DNA from: Aerococcus sp.
Lineage (GTDB): Bacteria; Bacillota; Bacilli; Lactobacillales; Aerococcaceae
Assembly (NCBI GenBank): GCA_030528155.1
Contig: JAUMZL010000018.1
Span: 1 to 41,897, forward strand
Reading direction: 5' to 3'
Length of the DNA stretch: 41,897 nt
The notes beneath the pieces are model-generated. The model saw only the letters and a list, made by a program, of their open reading frames with translations. It was not told the origin of the DNA and did no database searches. The stretch's first letter is position 1. Each line of letters opens with the position of its first letter. A program made the translations under genes and the position numbers. Below are positions 1 through 8,471 of this stretch, piece by piece.

Positions 1-30
1 TTCCCATGTACTTGTAGCTTCCCATGTAGA

Positions 31-67
31 CGAGCCAATTAGTCGAAACTAATTGACTCGTTTTTTT
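31..67 (+). terminator. Intrinsic terminator of an upstream gene outside the window
   Basis: Two arms (31-43 and 48-60) pair through AATTAGT/ACTAATT and CGAG/CTCG around a CGAA loop, followed by seven T. It ends transcription from a gene to the left. A 10-base word, TTCCCATGTA, occurs twice just before it (1-10 and 19-28). Confidence 0.85.
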
Positions 68-448
68 GTTTCATAAAAATAAGTATTCTTTAATTACTGT
101 TGATGATCTATTTAGTCTGTATCCAATTTTTGATAGAGCTCGGTGTGGATCCTTCTATTGATATAGTAAAGATGGAATAATACGCCTATTTTGTCATTAT
201 TTTTGCATTGCTACAAAAAAGTGTGTCATACGAGTAAATGAGTAGTATAATATAATAAAATATGTGTAAAAGATCACAAATAGAAGTTGAATGCTAGATA
301 GAGCTAAGAACTTGGTCATCAAAAGGGCAGTGTTGAATAGAAGCGAGGTCAATCGCCCATCTAACGGAAACTTTGTGTGACTGATGCACCGTTTACTGTC
401 GTTGATGATGACTAGCGTGGCTAATCGAGATGGAAAGGGGTATAAAAC
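68..448 (+). promoter_or_regulatory. fucO promoter and long leader
   Basis: This 381-base stretch has no gene. A promoter candidate is GTGTCA (223-228), 17 bases, then TATAAT (246-251). It would start RNA near 258 and leave a leader of about 190 bases before the fucO start. I see no T-box, riboswitch or clear operator in the leader. The ribosome binding site is GGAAAGGGG just upstream of 449. Confidence 0.5.
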
Positions 449-1600
449 ATGACATATCGTATGATTTTGAATGAACGGTCTTATTTTGGTGCAGGGGCGA
501 TTAAGAATATTCCTGTAGAAGTGAAGAATCGTGGCTTAAAACAGGCTATTGTGGTGACGGACAGAGGCATTCGTGAAGCTGGTGTCTGTGATAAGGTTAC
601 TGATCTATTGGATGAAGCGGGGATTAGCTATGTGATTTATGATGATGTGCAGCCTAATCCTACTGTGGAGAATGTTCAACATGGTGTGCAGTTCGTGAAA
701 GATCATGCTGGGGATTGTTTGATTCCAATCGGCGGGGGGTCAGCGATGGATACTGCCAAAGCCATCGGAATTATCCTCACCAATCCAGAATTTAGTGATG
801 TGGTCAGTTTAGAGGGGACGGCTCCAACGAAGAATAAAACATTGGCAACCTTCGCTGTACCAACCACTACTGGGACTGGTGCTGAAGTGACGATTAACTA
901 CGTCATTACTGATACCGCCAACAAGCGCAAATTTGTTTGTGTAGATCCTAATGATATTCCTACGGCTGCTTTTGTGGATGCAGATATGGTTATGAGTATG
1001 CCGGAAAAATTGGCAGCAGCGACCGGAATGGATGCTCTGACCCATGCGATTGAGGGATATATTACGCCGGGTGCCTGGGAAATGAGTGATATGGTGCATA
1101 TTAAGGCCATTGAAATGATGGGGAAGGCTATTAGAGCATCAGTAGCTGGTGATAAAGCAGCGCGTGAACAGATGTCTATTGCACAGTATATTGCAGCTAT
1201 GGGCTACTCCAACGTTGGGTTAGGGTTGGTTCATGGAATGTCGCACCCACTGAGCGCTTGGTACGGGGCGCCTCATGGCTATGCCAATTCGCTCCTCCTG
1301 CCGACAATTATGCGCTGGAATAAAGACTATACTGGTGAAAAATATCGGGACATCGCTGTGGCACTGGGTGTGAAAGAAGCAGCCAATATGCCAATTGAAG
1401 AAGCAAGAGAAGCAGCATGTCAGGCTGTCGCTGATATTGCTCGGGATTTGGATATGGTGGCACCATTACATGAAATAGGAATGAAGATGGAAGATATTCC
1501 GCTTGTGGCTAAGGATGCAAAAGCTGACGTCTGCACAGCAGGTAACCCACGTGAGGCAAGTGTAGACGACATTATTGCTTTGTATAAGGAAATGTTTTAA
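449..1600 (+). CDS. fucO: Lactaldehyde reductase / propanediol oxidoreductase (iron-containing alcohol dehydrogenase, FucO type)
   Basis: A 383-residue group III alcohol dehydrogenase that interconverts lactaldehyde and 1,2-propanediol with NAD(H) in the cytoplasm. The whole length follows E. coli FucO closely, including the MILNE start, the GGGS nucleotide loop (95-98), the TTxGTxAEVT stretch and the C-terminal CTAGNPREA block. The expected Fe ligands are D195, H199, H262 and H276. Length is normal. It stands alone with its own promoter and terminator. No fucose or rhamnose genes lie nearby, so its aldehyde source is unclear: it may serve deoxysugar or methylglyoxal-derived lactaldehyde, or act as a broad alcohol dehydrogenase. 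Confidence 0.9.
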   Translation: MTYRMILNERSYFGAGAIKNIPVEVKNRGLKQAIVVTDRGIREAGVCDKVTDLLDEAGISYVIYDDVQPNPTVENVQHGVQFVKDHAGDCLIPIGGGSAMDTAKAIGIILTNPEFSDVVSLEGTAPTKNKTLATFAVPTTTGTGAEVTINYVITDTANKRKFVCVDPNDIPTAAFVDADMVMSMPEKLAAATGMDALTHAIEGYITPGAWEMSDMVHIKAIEMMGKAIRASVAGDKAAREQMSIAQYIAAMGYSNVGLGLVHGMSHPLSAWYGAPHGYANSLLLPTIMRWNKDYTGEKYRDIAVALGVKEAANMPIEEAREAACQAVADIARDLDMVAPLHEIGMKMEDIPLVAKDAKADVCTAGNPREASVDDIIALYKEMF

Positions 1601-1630
1601 GCGAACGGTTTTGGGCCACTGATGGGATAA

Positions 1631-1675
1631 AAACGTTGTGTACAACCTTTTTAGGTTGTATACAGCGTTTTTTTA
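1631..1675 (+). terminator. Intrinsic terminator after fucO
   Basis: Arms 1631-1647 and 1654-1670 pair over 17 positions with two imperfect pairs, followed by a T run to 1674. This isolates fucO from the OsmC gene. Confidence 0.9.
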
Positions 1676-1832
1676 GATAGAGAGCGGTATTTGCAGTCAC
1701 CACATATGGGGAGATGGGAAACTCTGTGCTAACATAAATACAGCAATACTTAATAAAATGTAAGATTAGCCACATGCGGATGAAACATTGATTTCGTGGA
1801 AAGTTATTGATATAGAAAGAAAAGGTGAGGAC

Positions 1833-2264
1833 ATGAAGAGTATGCACTTAGAACAACATGATCGCCGCTTTGAGTTAGTCAATGAGGGGCGTGAGCGCTG
1901 GCAATTTGTGAGCGGTGGTGTGCCTGCTTATTCGCCACTTGAAGGGATTGTAGGTGCATGTGGAGCGTGTGGGGGCTATGTATTCCAGGATATCCTGCTG
2001 CATTCAAAGGTCAAAGCAGAAGTACGTGAAATTGAAGTAACTTATGAGACAAAGCCATCGCCAGCGGTACATGCGTTAACGGCCCTCACGTTGCATTTCT
2101 ACGTGCAGGCAGAAACTCCTGTAGACTACGAGAAAGCAGAACGCTACGTTAAATTTGTCCATCGCTACTGCCCGGTCATTCAATCGCTGCGCGAAGATAT
2201 CATCATCACAGATCAGGTGCATGAATACCCTATGACTCCTGATAATGAGGCGGATAACACCTAG
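1833..2264 (+). CDS. OsmC family protein
   Basis: A 143-residue OsmC/Ohr-superfamily protein. Members are small homodimeric thiol peroxidases or redox proteins. The start at 1833 is chosen because AAAGGTGAGG sits 3-12 bases before it; an ATG at 1788 would add 15 residues without a good site. A Cys lies in the C-terminal YCPV motif, the usual place of the second OsmC cysteine. Two further Cys lie in a GACGACGG stretch, where many OsmC proteins carry the first one. It looks closer to the YhfA/general OsmC branch than to Ohr. Substrate is unknown. It is a single gene between fucO and the Gate-domain pair. Confidence 0.8.
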   Translation: MKSMHLEQHDRRFELVNEGRERWQFVSGGVPAYSPLEGIVGACGACGGYVFQDILLHSKVKAEVREIEVTYETKPSPAVHALTALTLHFYVQAETPVDYEKAERYVKFVHRYCPVIQSLREDIIITDQVHEYPMTPDNEADNT

Positions 2265-2559
2265 CTTTCGAGATTAGACCTGATAAAAGCTAACCCATCT
2301 GCTATAAGAAATTACGGTTTGTTAGCACCATTGTTTTTAGTCTTTCACTCATTTTAACGCGAGATTGTGAAATGTCGTTGTATATAAATTTTATCATTTC
2401 ATGGTAAGTACAGGATTGGTAAGGCTTTATTAGAGGGATTTAATTCATTCTGGCCTTTTCGTTTGTAAAAAGTTTAAATTTAGAGTATGATAGAACCTGT
2501 TTTTTACTTAAGTGCATTCTAATGAATGTATTAGCCAACTCAAATGAGGAGGAAATTTT
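2265..2559 (+). promoter_or_regulatory. Intergenic region with promoter for the first Gate-domain gene
   Basis: A weak stem (GCTAAC at 2289 with GTTAGC at 2321) before a T-rich tract could end the OsmC transcript. The clear signal is a promoter: TTGTAA (2463-2468), 17 bases, TATGAT (2486-2491). RNA would start near 2498 and the leader would be about 60 bases. Confidence 0.7.
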
Positions 2560-3750
2560 TTGAGTGACACACCAGATAATCAGAAAGAAACAGGTTTAAA
2601 AAAAGCCGTCTCCATTGAAGGGTTTGTCTGTTTAGCCATCTTTTTAGCGGTCGTTATTGGCGCTAGTTCGGTGATGGGATTCGTTAATTTTATGAATACA
2701 GCCTTTAATACGGCCTTTTCCTTGTTAACAGACACGGTATTCTACCTGATGGCATTGAGTGTTATCATTGGTGGTTTGATTCAATTGATGACGGAATTCG
2801 GCGTGGTTGCCATGTATAACAACCTTTTAGCTTATGTCATGGAACCCGTCTTCGGATTACCGGGGATCTCAGCGATTGGTGCGGTAACTACCTATTTTTC
2901 AGATAACCCTGCGTTATTGACATTGGGGAATGACCACAAGTTCCAGCGTTATTTTAAAAAATATCAGTTGCCGGCTGTCGTCAATCTTGCTACTGGCTTT
3001 GGGCTTGGGCTGATTGTGACAGTATTTATGATCGGGATTGCGCCTGAGGGAGAATCCTTCATTGGGCCAGCTTTAATCGGTAATGTGGCAGCTGTTGCGG
3101 GAAGCTGGATCTCTACGCACTTGATGCTGCGCGAAACGAAGAAGGTTTACGGCACGGAAGAAATGGCTATCAATGAGGAAGATACGGATGATTTCGATCC
3201 ATTGAAATACCGTGAAGTGCAGAAAGGATCCATTTTTGAGCGCGCCCTCTCATCTTTGATGGAAGGTGGAAAAAAAGGGGTTCAGACTGGTGTCAGCATT
3301 ATTCCTGGGGTATTGATCATTTCTACGATTGTGCTCATGCTAACGTTTGGCCCTGGCGATGGGGGTGTCTATACCGGTGCTGCGAACGAAGGCGTTGGGT
3401 TATTGCCTTGGTTAGGAGATAAACTTGCCTTCATTATTAAACCAATCTTTGGTTTTTCTGATCCCGGCAACATTTCTGTGCCATTGACAGCATTGGGGGC
3501 TTCCGGGGCATCTATCGGATTAGTTCCACGCTTGGTGGAACAAGGTCTCGCTCATGGCAATGATATCGCCGTCTTCACAGCGATGGCAATGTGCTTGAGT
3601 GGCTATCTTTCTACGCATGTGGCGATGATGGATAGTATCGGCTATTCTGAAGTGACAGCTCAAGCTATTCGTAGCCATACGATTGGGGCGTTAGCTTCCG
3701 GAGTGATCGCGAATGTATTGTATCAATTGATTTACGGTTTACTGCTCTAA
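2560..3750 (+). CDS. Gate-domain (nucleoside-recognition-like) membrane protein, copy 1
   Basis: A 396-residue polytopic membrane protein with about 9-10 hydrophobic segments. It starts at TTG; AGGAGG at 2547-2552 is seven bases upstream and fixes that start. The repeated architecture, with GLPG in the first half and SDPGNISVP in the second, fits the Gate/nucleoside-recognition membrane family, possibly the group annotated as CD0519/CD1768 family membrane proteins (from memory). No substrate is established for that group. A charged cytoplasmic loop lies at about residues 190-225. A second copy follows 600 bases downstream, about three quarters identical by eye. Confidence 0.7.
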   Translation: MSDTPDNQKETGLKKAVSIEGFVCLAIFLAVVIGASSVMGFVNFMNTAFNTAFSLLTDTVFYLMALSVIIGGLIQLMTEFGVVAMYNNLLAYVMEPVFGLPGISAIGAVTTYFSDNPALLTLGNDHKFQRYFKKYQLPAVVNLATGFGLGLIVTVFMIGIAPEGESFIGPALIGNVAAVAGSWISTHLMLRETKKVYGTEEMAINEEDTDDFDPLKYREVQKGSIFERALSSLMEGGKKGVQTGVSIIPGVLIISTIVLMLTFGPGDGGVYTGAANEGVGLLPWLGDKLAFIIKPIFGFSDPGNISVPLTALGASGASIGLVPRLVEQGLAHGNDIAVFTAMAMCLSGYLSTHVAMMDSIGYSEVTAQAIRSHTIGALASGVIANVLYQLIYGLLL

Positions 3751-3771
3751 AGCATAGGCCTAACTCCGTAT

Positions 3772-3804
3772 ACGTCTGATGTCAACGGCATCAGGCGTTT
3801 TTTT
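3772..3804 (+). terminator. Intrinsic terminator after Gate-domain copy 1
   Basis: CGTCTGATG and CATCAGGCG pair around a seven-base loop and run into seven T. The two paralogues are therefore separate transcription units. Confidence 0.9.
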
Positions 3805-4351
3805 ATGGTTGCGTTAGTACCTAGACCGTACAGATACTGCCGTAGAGAGAATGATAAGAAACGCATCCATTAGAAGGCATGATAGTCCTATTGATTGAAT
3901 AAGTGTTTATGGTGAAGAACAGTAGCCTTCTCAATGATGAATACAAAAAATGTACAGTCGTTTAATTTCTAAAAAAAGTAAGAAAGAAAAATAAAGGGCA
4001 TACATTGCCTATTTACTTGCATCAGTAAAGCGCCTATTATGTCTGAATATTAAAAAGCGAAAGAAAACAAAATTGAAATTAGAAGAATAAAGGGGTATGA
4101 TAAAGAAACTTTTAGTGTCGTATTTTTTTATGATAAAAAGGCATGCCGGTAAGCGGGGCAGCGGTTTTTGACGAGCCTCTGTTTGTGGCGATGGGATTTT
4201 CTGAAGCTAGAGTGATCAGGCATTTCATTCGTTGCCATTTTGAGTGAATATAAGCCAACGATGGCGAATAGCATGCACCATAGAGCGTTCCAAAGTGAGG
4301 TAAGGATACGGTCTCTTGAGGGCACTAGGAGTGATTAGAGGAGGAACAAAT
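3805..4351 (+). promoter_or_regulatory. Intergenic region and long leader of Gate-domain copy 2
   Basis: No convincing gene. A promoter TTGAAA (4073-4078), 17 bases, TATGAT (4096-4101) matches the copy 1 promoter in spacing and -10 sequence. It implies a leader of about 240 bases, far longer than the 60 bases of copy 1. The leader is less AT-rich than the DNA before it. I could not assign it to a known riboswitch. Confidence 0.6.
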
Positions 4352-5626
4352 ATGGAAAAAGTTGAATCGTTTGATCTAGCACATGAGAACGAGCGACGAT
4401 CATTTAGTAAGTCCGAAGAGCAATTAGTGCTTGATCGCGCTAATGAAAATGAGGCAGAAGGGCTGACTGTCAAGCGAGCGGTTTCTTTGGAAGGTTTTGT
4501 CTGCTTGATATTGTTTATTGTTGGTGTACTTGGTTTCAGCCACATCATGGGGTTTGTCAATTTCATGAATACGGCGTTTAGTACGGCATTTTCGCTACTA
4601 ACAGATACGGTATTCTATTTGATGGCTTTGAGCGTGGTGGTCGGTGGCTTAACGCAGCTATTGACAGAGTTCGGGGTAGTATCCTTGTTTAATCAGTTGT
4701 TATCCTACATCATGCGGCCGATCTTTGGTTTGCCAGGGATTGCTGCTGTTGGTGCGGTAACGACGTATTTTTCAGATAATCCAGCCTTGTTAACGTTAGG
4801 GAACGATCAAAAATTCCAGCGTTATTTCAAGAAATACCAACTGCCAGCGATGGTGAATCTCGCTACCGGATTTGGATTAGGGTTTATCGTGACGGTGTTT
4901 ATGATCGGAGTCGCGCCGGCTGGTCAATCCTACATCGTACCAGTTCTGATTGGTAATGTGGCAGCGATGGGTGGAAGCTTTATTTCGACGCGTTTAATGC
5001 TGCGGCAAACGCGCCGTCTGTATGGAACAGAGGCAATGGCCGTTGATGAGAGTCAGTTGTCCAATGATAGTTTCGACCCTTTACATGGACGCGAAGCACA
5101 TACGGGGTCAATTTTTGAACGTGGCCTTTCTGCCTTGATGGAAGGTGGGAAAAAAGGTGTTGAAACTGGGGTTAGCATCATTCCTGGGGTGTTAATTATC
5201 TCAACCATCGTCTTAATGTTGACGTTTGGTCCCGGTCAAGGTGGCGTTTATACCGGTGCTGCCAATGAAGGCATTGCTTTTTTGCCATGGCTCGGCGATA
5301 AATTATCATTTGTCATCAATCCAATCTTCGGTTTTTCTGACCCTGGGAATATTTCGGTGCCATTGACGGCGCTCGGTGCCGCTGGGGCAGCTATTGGATT
5401 GGTTCCGAATTTAGTGCAACAAGGGTTAGCTAATGCGCATGATATTGCTGTATTCACAGCGATGGCAATGTGCTTGAGTGGCTACTTATCTACGCATGTA
5501 GCAATGATGGATAGTATTGGATATCCTGAAGCTACCGCCCCAGCCCTTAAAAGCCATACGATTGGCGCCTTGGCCTCTGGGGTGATAGCGAACCTCCTGT
5601 ATCAATTAATAACGTTTATTTTTTAA
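4352..5626 (+). CDS. Gate-domain (nucleoside-recognition-like) membrane protein, copy 2
   Basis: A 424-residue paralogue of the protein at 2560-3750. The ATG at 4352 is chosen over one at 4316 because AGAGGAGGAAC sits just before it. The membrane core aligns without large gaps, with identical runs such as SLLTDTVFYLMALSV and STIVLMLTFGPG. The N-terminus carries about 30 extra, mostly charged residues rich in Glu and Ser before the shared KRAVSLEGF block. The cytoplasmic loop in the middle differs most. Own promoter and terminator. Probably a transporter or membrane receptor of unknown ligand; a tandem duplication with separate regulation. Confidence 0.7.
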   Translation: MEKVESFDLAHENERRSFSKSEEQLVLDRANENEAEGLTVKRAVSLEGFVCLILFIVGVLGFSHIMGFVNFMNTAFSTAFSLLTDTVFYLMALSVVVGGLTQLLTEFGVVSLFNQLLSYIMRPIFGLPGIAAVGAVTTYFSDNPALLTLGNDQKFQRYFKKYQLPAMVNLATGFGLGFIVTVFMIGVAPAGQSYIVPVLIGNVAAMGGSFISTRLMLRQTRRLYGTEAMAVDESQLSNDSFDPLHGREAHTGSIFERGLSALMEGGKKGVETGVSIIPGVLIISTIVLMLTFGPGQGGVYTGAANEGIAFLPWLGDKLSFVINPIFGFSDPGNISVPLTALGAAGAAIGLVPNLVQQGLANAHDIAVFTAMAMCLSGYLSTHVAMMDSIGYPEATAPALKSHTIGALASGVIANLLYQLITFIF

Positions 5627-5655
5627 AATAACTCTTTTTATTGAAAACCATCCAT

Positions 5656-5706
5656 AAAAAGCAGCTCTACTAGTCAATCGATATTGACTAGTAGAGCTGC
5701 TTTTTT
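5656..5706. terminator. Bidirectional terminator between convergent genes
   Basis: A perfect 18-base inverted repeat (5661-5678 and 5683-5700) around CGAT, with five A before it and six T after it. It can stop transcription from Gate-domain copy 2 on the plus strand and from the ABC operon on the minus strand. Confidence 0.95.
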
Positions 5707-5722
5707 AGTGGCTATAGCTGAG

Positions 5723-6658
5723 TTAATGTCTTTCCGCTAGACAGCGAAAGACCGCAGAGCGACTTAATACCCCCACAGCTTTTTTGTCTTCTGTCACAAT
5801 GACTTGGTCGTTGTTTTCCAGTAGCTGGAAGAGCTTTTGTTCGGTCTCGGTGATAGCGATGCTTGGTAGTCTATTTGCTTTTGTCAATGGCGTCAAGTGA
5901 TGACGGAAGCCTGCTACGGTGCGTTGTTGGTTGAGCGTTGCAAACATAGAAGCGACTGTATCCGTAGCAGGGTGTTGCTGAATATTATACGGCGTGTCGA
6001 CCTGAATGAGTGATCCCTGATCCATCACGGCAATGCGATCCCCTAAACGTACAGCTTCGTTCATGTCATGAGTAACAAAGATAATGGTTGTACCAAGTGT
6101 ATCATGCAAGTGGATGACAAGATCCTGAAGTTGGGTGCGGGATAACGGATCGAGGGCGCTAAAAGGCTCGTCCATCAAAATAATATCGGGACGCGCCGCC
6201 ACAGCGCGCACAATCCCAATCCGCTGCTGCTCCCCACCGGACAATTCACTCACGGCGCGGTGGCGATAGGTTTCTGGATCTAATTTGACATTGGTCAGCA
6301 CTTCATCGACGCGGCGTCGCCGTTTGTCTCTTGGCCAGTGGAGCATTTCAGGAATAAGTTCGATATTTTCAGCGACCGTCATATTCGGGAATAGGGCAAT
6401 CTGTTGGAGCACATAACCCATCTGCCAGCGCATCTGATCGACATCATATTCCTTAATGCATTGGCCTTTGAAGAAAACCTCTCCCATACTAGGTTCAATC
6501 AGACCATTGATCATTTTGAGGGTAGTTGTTTTTCCACTTCCTGATGGACCAACGAGCACGAATAACTCACCAGGTTCAATTGCCAGGTTTAATGGATGAA
6601 GGACTTCCTGATCCTGATAGGTTTTCGTGACATTTTTAAATTCAATGATAGGTGACAT
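5723..6658 (-). CDS. egtV: ABC transporter ATP-binding protein, EgtV/OpuCA-like
   Basis: A 311-residue ATPase of an importer of the OpuC/Egt group. Visible motifs are Walker A GPSGSGKTT (about 38-46), Q-loop (YVLQQ), signature LSGGEQQR, Walker B IILMDEP and the H-loop THD. A C-terminal extension of about 75 residues holds a partial CBS-like region, shorter than the paired CBS domains of OpuCA. The start overlaps the permease stop by one base (TAATG), so the two are translationally coupled. Substrate is inferred from the partner: ergothioneine is favoured, quaternary amines are the alternative. Confidence 0.78.
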   Translation of the reverse strand: MSPIIEFKNVTKTYQDQEVLHPLNLAIEPGELFVLVGPSGSGKTTTLKMINGLIEPSMGEVFFKGQCIKEYDVDQMRWQMGYVLQQIALFPNMTVAENIELIPEMLHWPRDKRRRRVDEVLTNVKLDPETYRHRAVSELSGGEQQRIGIVRAVAARPDIILMDEPFSALDPLSRTQLQDLVIHLHDTLGTTIIFVTHDMNEAVRLGDRIAVMDQGSLIQVDTPYNIQQHPATDTVASMFATLNQQRTVAGFRHHLTPLTKANRLPSIAITETEQKLFQLLENNDQVIVTEDKKAVGVLSRSAVFRCLAERH

Positions 6659-8202
6659 TATGGCTTCACCTCCACAAGTTGGTGTTTTACAAGGTAGTCA
6701 TGAGCGACAGCGGCTGGTTCTTTGCCTTCGACGTTCACCTGATAATTCATTTGGCGCATATCATCTTCAGTAATTTTACCAGCCAAACGATTGAGTGCTT
6801 GTACCAGTTCTGGCTGGTCATGAGCGAATGTCATCGATAATAAGGGTGCGCCTTGATAAGGCGGGAAGAGTTGGCGATCGTCTTTTAATACTTTTAGATG
6901 GTATTGCTCTAACTCACTATCCGTCGAATAAGCATCTACTACCTCAATATCACCATTCGCAATGGCCTGATAGCGCAAAGAAGGTTCTAAGCTTTGAACA
7001 GTACCGAATGTAAAGCCGTATTTGTTCTGTAGTCCTTTGTAGCCATCCTGGCGATCGATAAATTCGAGTGTAAAGCCCGCCTTGAGAGAAGGTGCAAATT
7101 TTTCTAAATCCGAGATGGTTTCAATGTGGTGTTGATTGGCAAAGTCTTCTTTGACGGCAATGGCATAGGTGTTTTGGTAAGCCAACGGGGAAAGTAAGGT
7201 CAGCTGCTTTTGTTCGGCCAGTTTGTCTTTCGCAAGCTGATAGGTCTCTTCGCTAGAGGTAGCGACTTGTTGGCGTTCCTGCTCTGTCACATCTACTAAA
7301 CTATCGAGGACTGTTCCGGTAAATTCAGGATAAATATCGATTTGATGATTTTCCAAGGCGCTGAAGAGAAAGCTGGTTTTCCCAAAATTAGCTTTCAAAG
7401 TGACCTTGGCATTTGGCATGGCACCTTCAATCAGTTCTTTGTACATATTGATGAGAATATCTGGTTCTGAGCCGAGTTTGCCGGCAATAGTTACATTGAC
7501 GCTAGCTTCATTCATCAGTGCATTAGCACCAAAAATGCCGCCAATCCCCAGCATGAGCGCCATAATACTAGTGAGGATGACTTTCGGAGATTTAGTTTGT
7601 AACCACTTAATCAGCCCACTGAAAATCATTGCGAGCAAGGCGGAACTGAGAGCGCCAATGAGGGTCAACATGGCATTGTTGCGGTCAATTCCCAATAAGA
7701 TAAAGGTTCCTAATCCGTTTGCGCCGATCAATGCTGCTAGGGTTGCCGTTCCGATCGTTAAGACGAGTGAGGTGCGCACACCGGAGATGATGAGTGGAAG
7801 GGCGAGAGGAATTTCCACTTTTCGTAATCGCCGCCATTTGGACATACCAAAAGCCTCCATTGCTTCTTTGAGGGAGGGATCAATTTCGTTGAGCCCGACA
7901 AAAGTATTTTGGAGGACGGGGAGAATGGCATAAATCACGAGGGCGATAATCGCCGGTACAGTACCGATTCCCACTAAAGGAATGAGTAGCCCCAATAGCG
8001 CCAATGAGGGGATGGTCTGTAGGATCCCGGCTACTTGTAGAGCAAATTCGCTATAACGCGGATGGTAATAAAGCCAGATGGCAAGCGGAATCGCGATCAA
8101 ACAGGCGATGAATAAGGCGGTCAATGAGAGTGATAGATGCTCTATGGTGGCCTGAATCAATGCCTCGCGCCGCGACAGGAGGGTGTCAAAAAATAAGGAC
8201 AT
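6658..8202 (-). CDS. egtU: ABC permease fused to substrate-binding protein, EgtU-like (probable ergothioneine importer)
   Basis: A 514-residue fusion. Residues 1-210 are a five- to six-segment ABC permease domain with the EAA-like stretch at about 115-140 (EAMEAFGMSKWRRLRKVEIP). A further hydrophobic segment at about 212-232 tethers a C-terminal OpuAC-type binding domain (about 235-514). Motifs AGKLGSEPDILINMYK, IYPEFTGTV, AGFTLEF, DAYSTDSEL and LFPPYQGAPL match my memory of pneumococcal and related EgtU proteins rather than classical OpuC or ProX. That makes import of the thiol antioxidant ergothioneine the best guess; betaine, carnitine or choline is possible. GGAGG lies eight bases before the ATG. 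Confidence 0.75.
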   Translation of the reverse strand: MSLFFDTLLSRREALIQATIEHLSLSLTALFIACLIAIPLAIWLYYHPRYSEFALQVAGILQTIPSLALLGLLIPLVGIGTVPAIIALVIYAILPVLQNTFVGLNEIDPSLKEAMEAFGMSKWRRLRKVEIPLALPLIISGVRTSLVLTIGTATLAALIGANGLGTFILLGIDRNNAMLTLIGALSSALLAMIFSGLIKWLQTKSPKVILTSIMALMLGIGGIFGANALMNEASVNVTIAGKLGSEPDILINMYKELIEGAMPNAKVTLKANFGKTSFLFSALENHQIDIYPEFTGTVLDSLVDVTEQERQQVATSSEETYQLAKDKLAEQKQLTLLSPLAYQNTYAIAVKEDFANQHHIETISDLEKFAPSLKAGFTLEFIDRQDGYKGLQNKYGFTFGTVQSLEPSLRYQAIANGDIEVVDAYSTDSELEQYHLKVLKDDRQLFPPYQGAPLLSMTFAHDQPELVQALNRLAGKITEDDMRQMNYQVNVEGKEPAAVAHDYLVKHQLVEVKP

Positions 8203-8250
8203 GGGCGATGCCTCCTTCCTGATTGGATACTAGATTTTAGTAAGGATAGT

Positions 8251-8278
8251 AGCATAGTTGATAGAGTAAGGCGAACAA
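8251..8278 (-). promoter_or_regulatory. Candidate promoter of the egtU-egtV operon
   Basis: Read on the minus strand: TTGTTC, 16 bases, TATGCT. RNA would start about 40 bases before egtU. The rest of the 8203-8471 gap holds only a weak extended -10 (TGTTATGCT at 8415-8423) for the aldo/keto reductase. Confidence 0.45.
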
Positions 8279-8471
8279 TTAGTGATGTGCCGACTTAAAA
8301 ATTTTTAATTGCATGATGAGAGCTAAAAAGTGGAATGACTTATCGATCGGACAGGTACGATTTTGTATGGACGCGGGCGGAGAAATCCTCATTCATGCAT
8401 TATGCGGTGGGATTTGTTATGCTTAAGGGTATAGAAGCAAAGAATAAGGATTGGAAAGAGAGGAACTACTG

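Noticed and set aside
258-448. Possible T-box or other riboswitch in the fucO leader
   Set aside because: No T-box sequence, no terminator/antiterminator pair and no recognisable class.
4128-4325. Minus-strand 65-codon frame with one hydrophobic stretch between the two Gate-domain genes
   Set aside because: No ribosome binding site or promoter on that strand, and it lies in the likely leader of copy 2.
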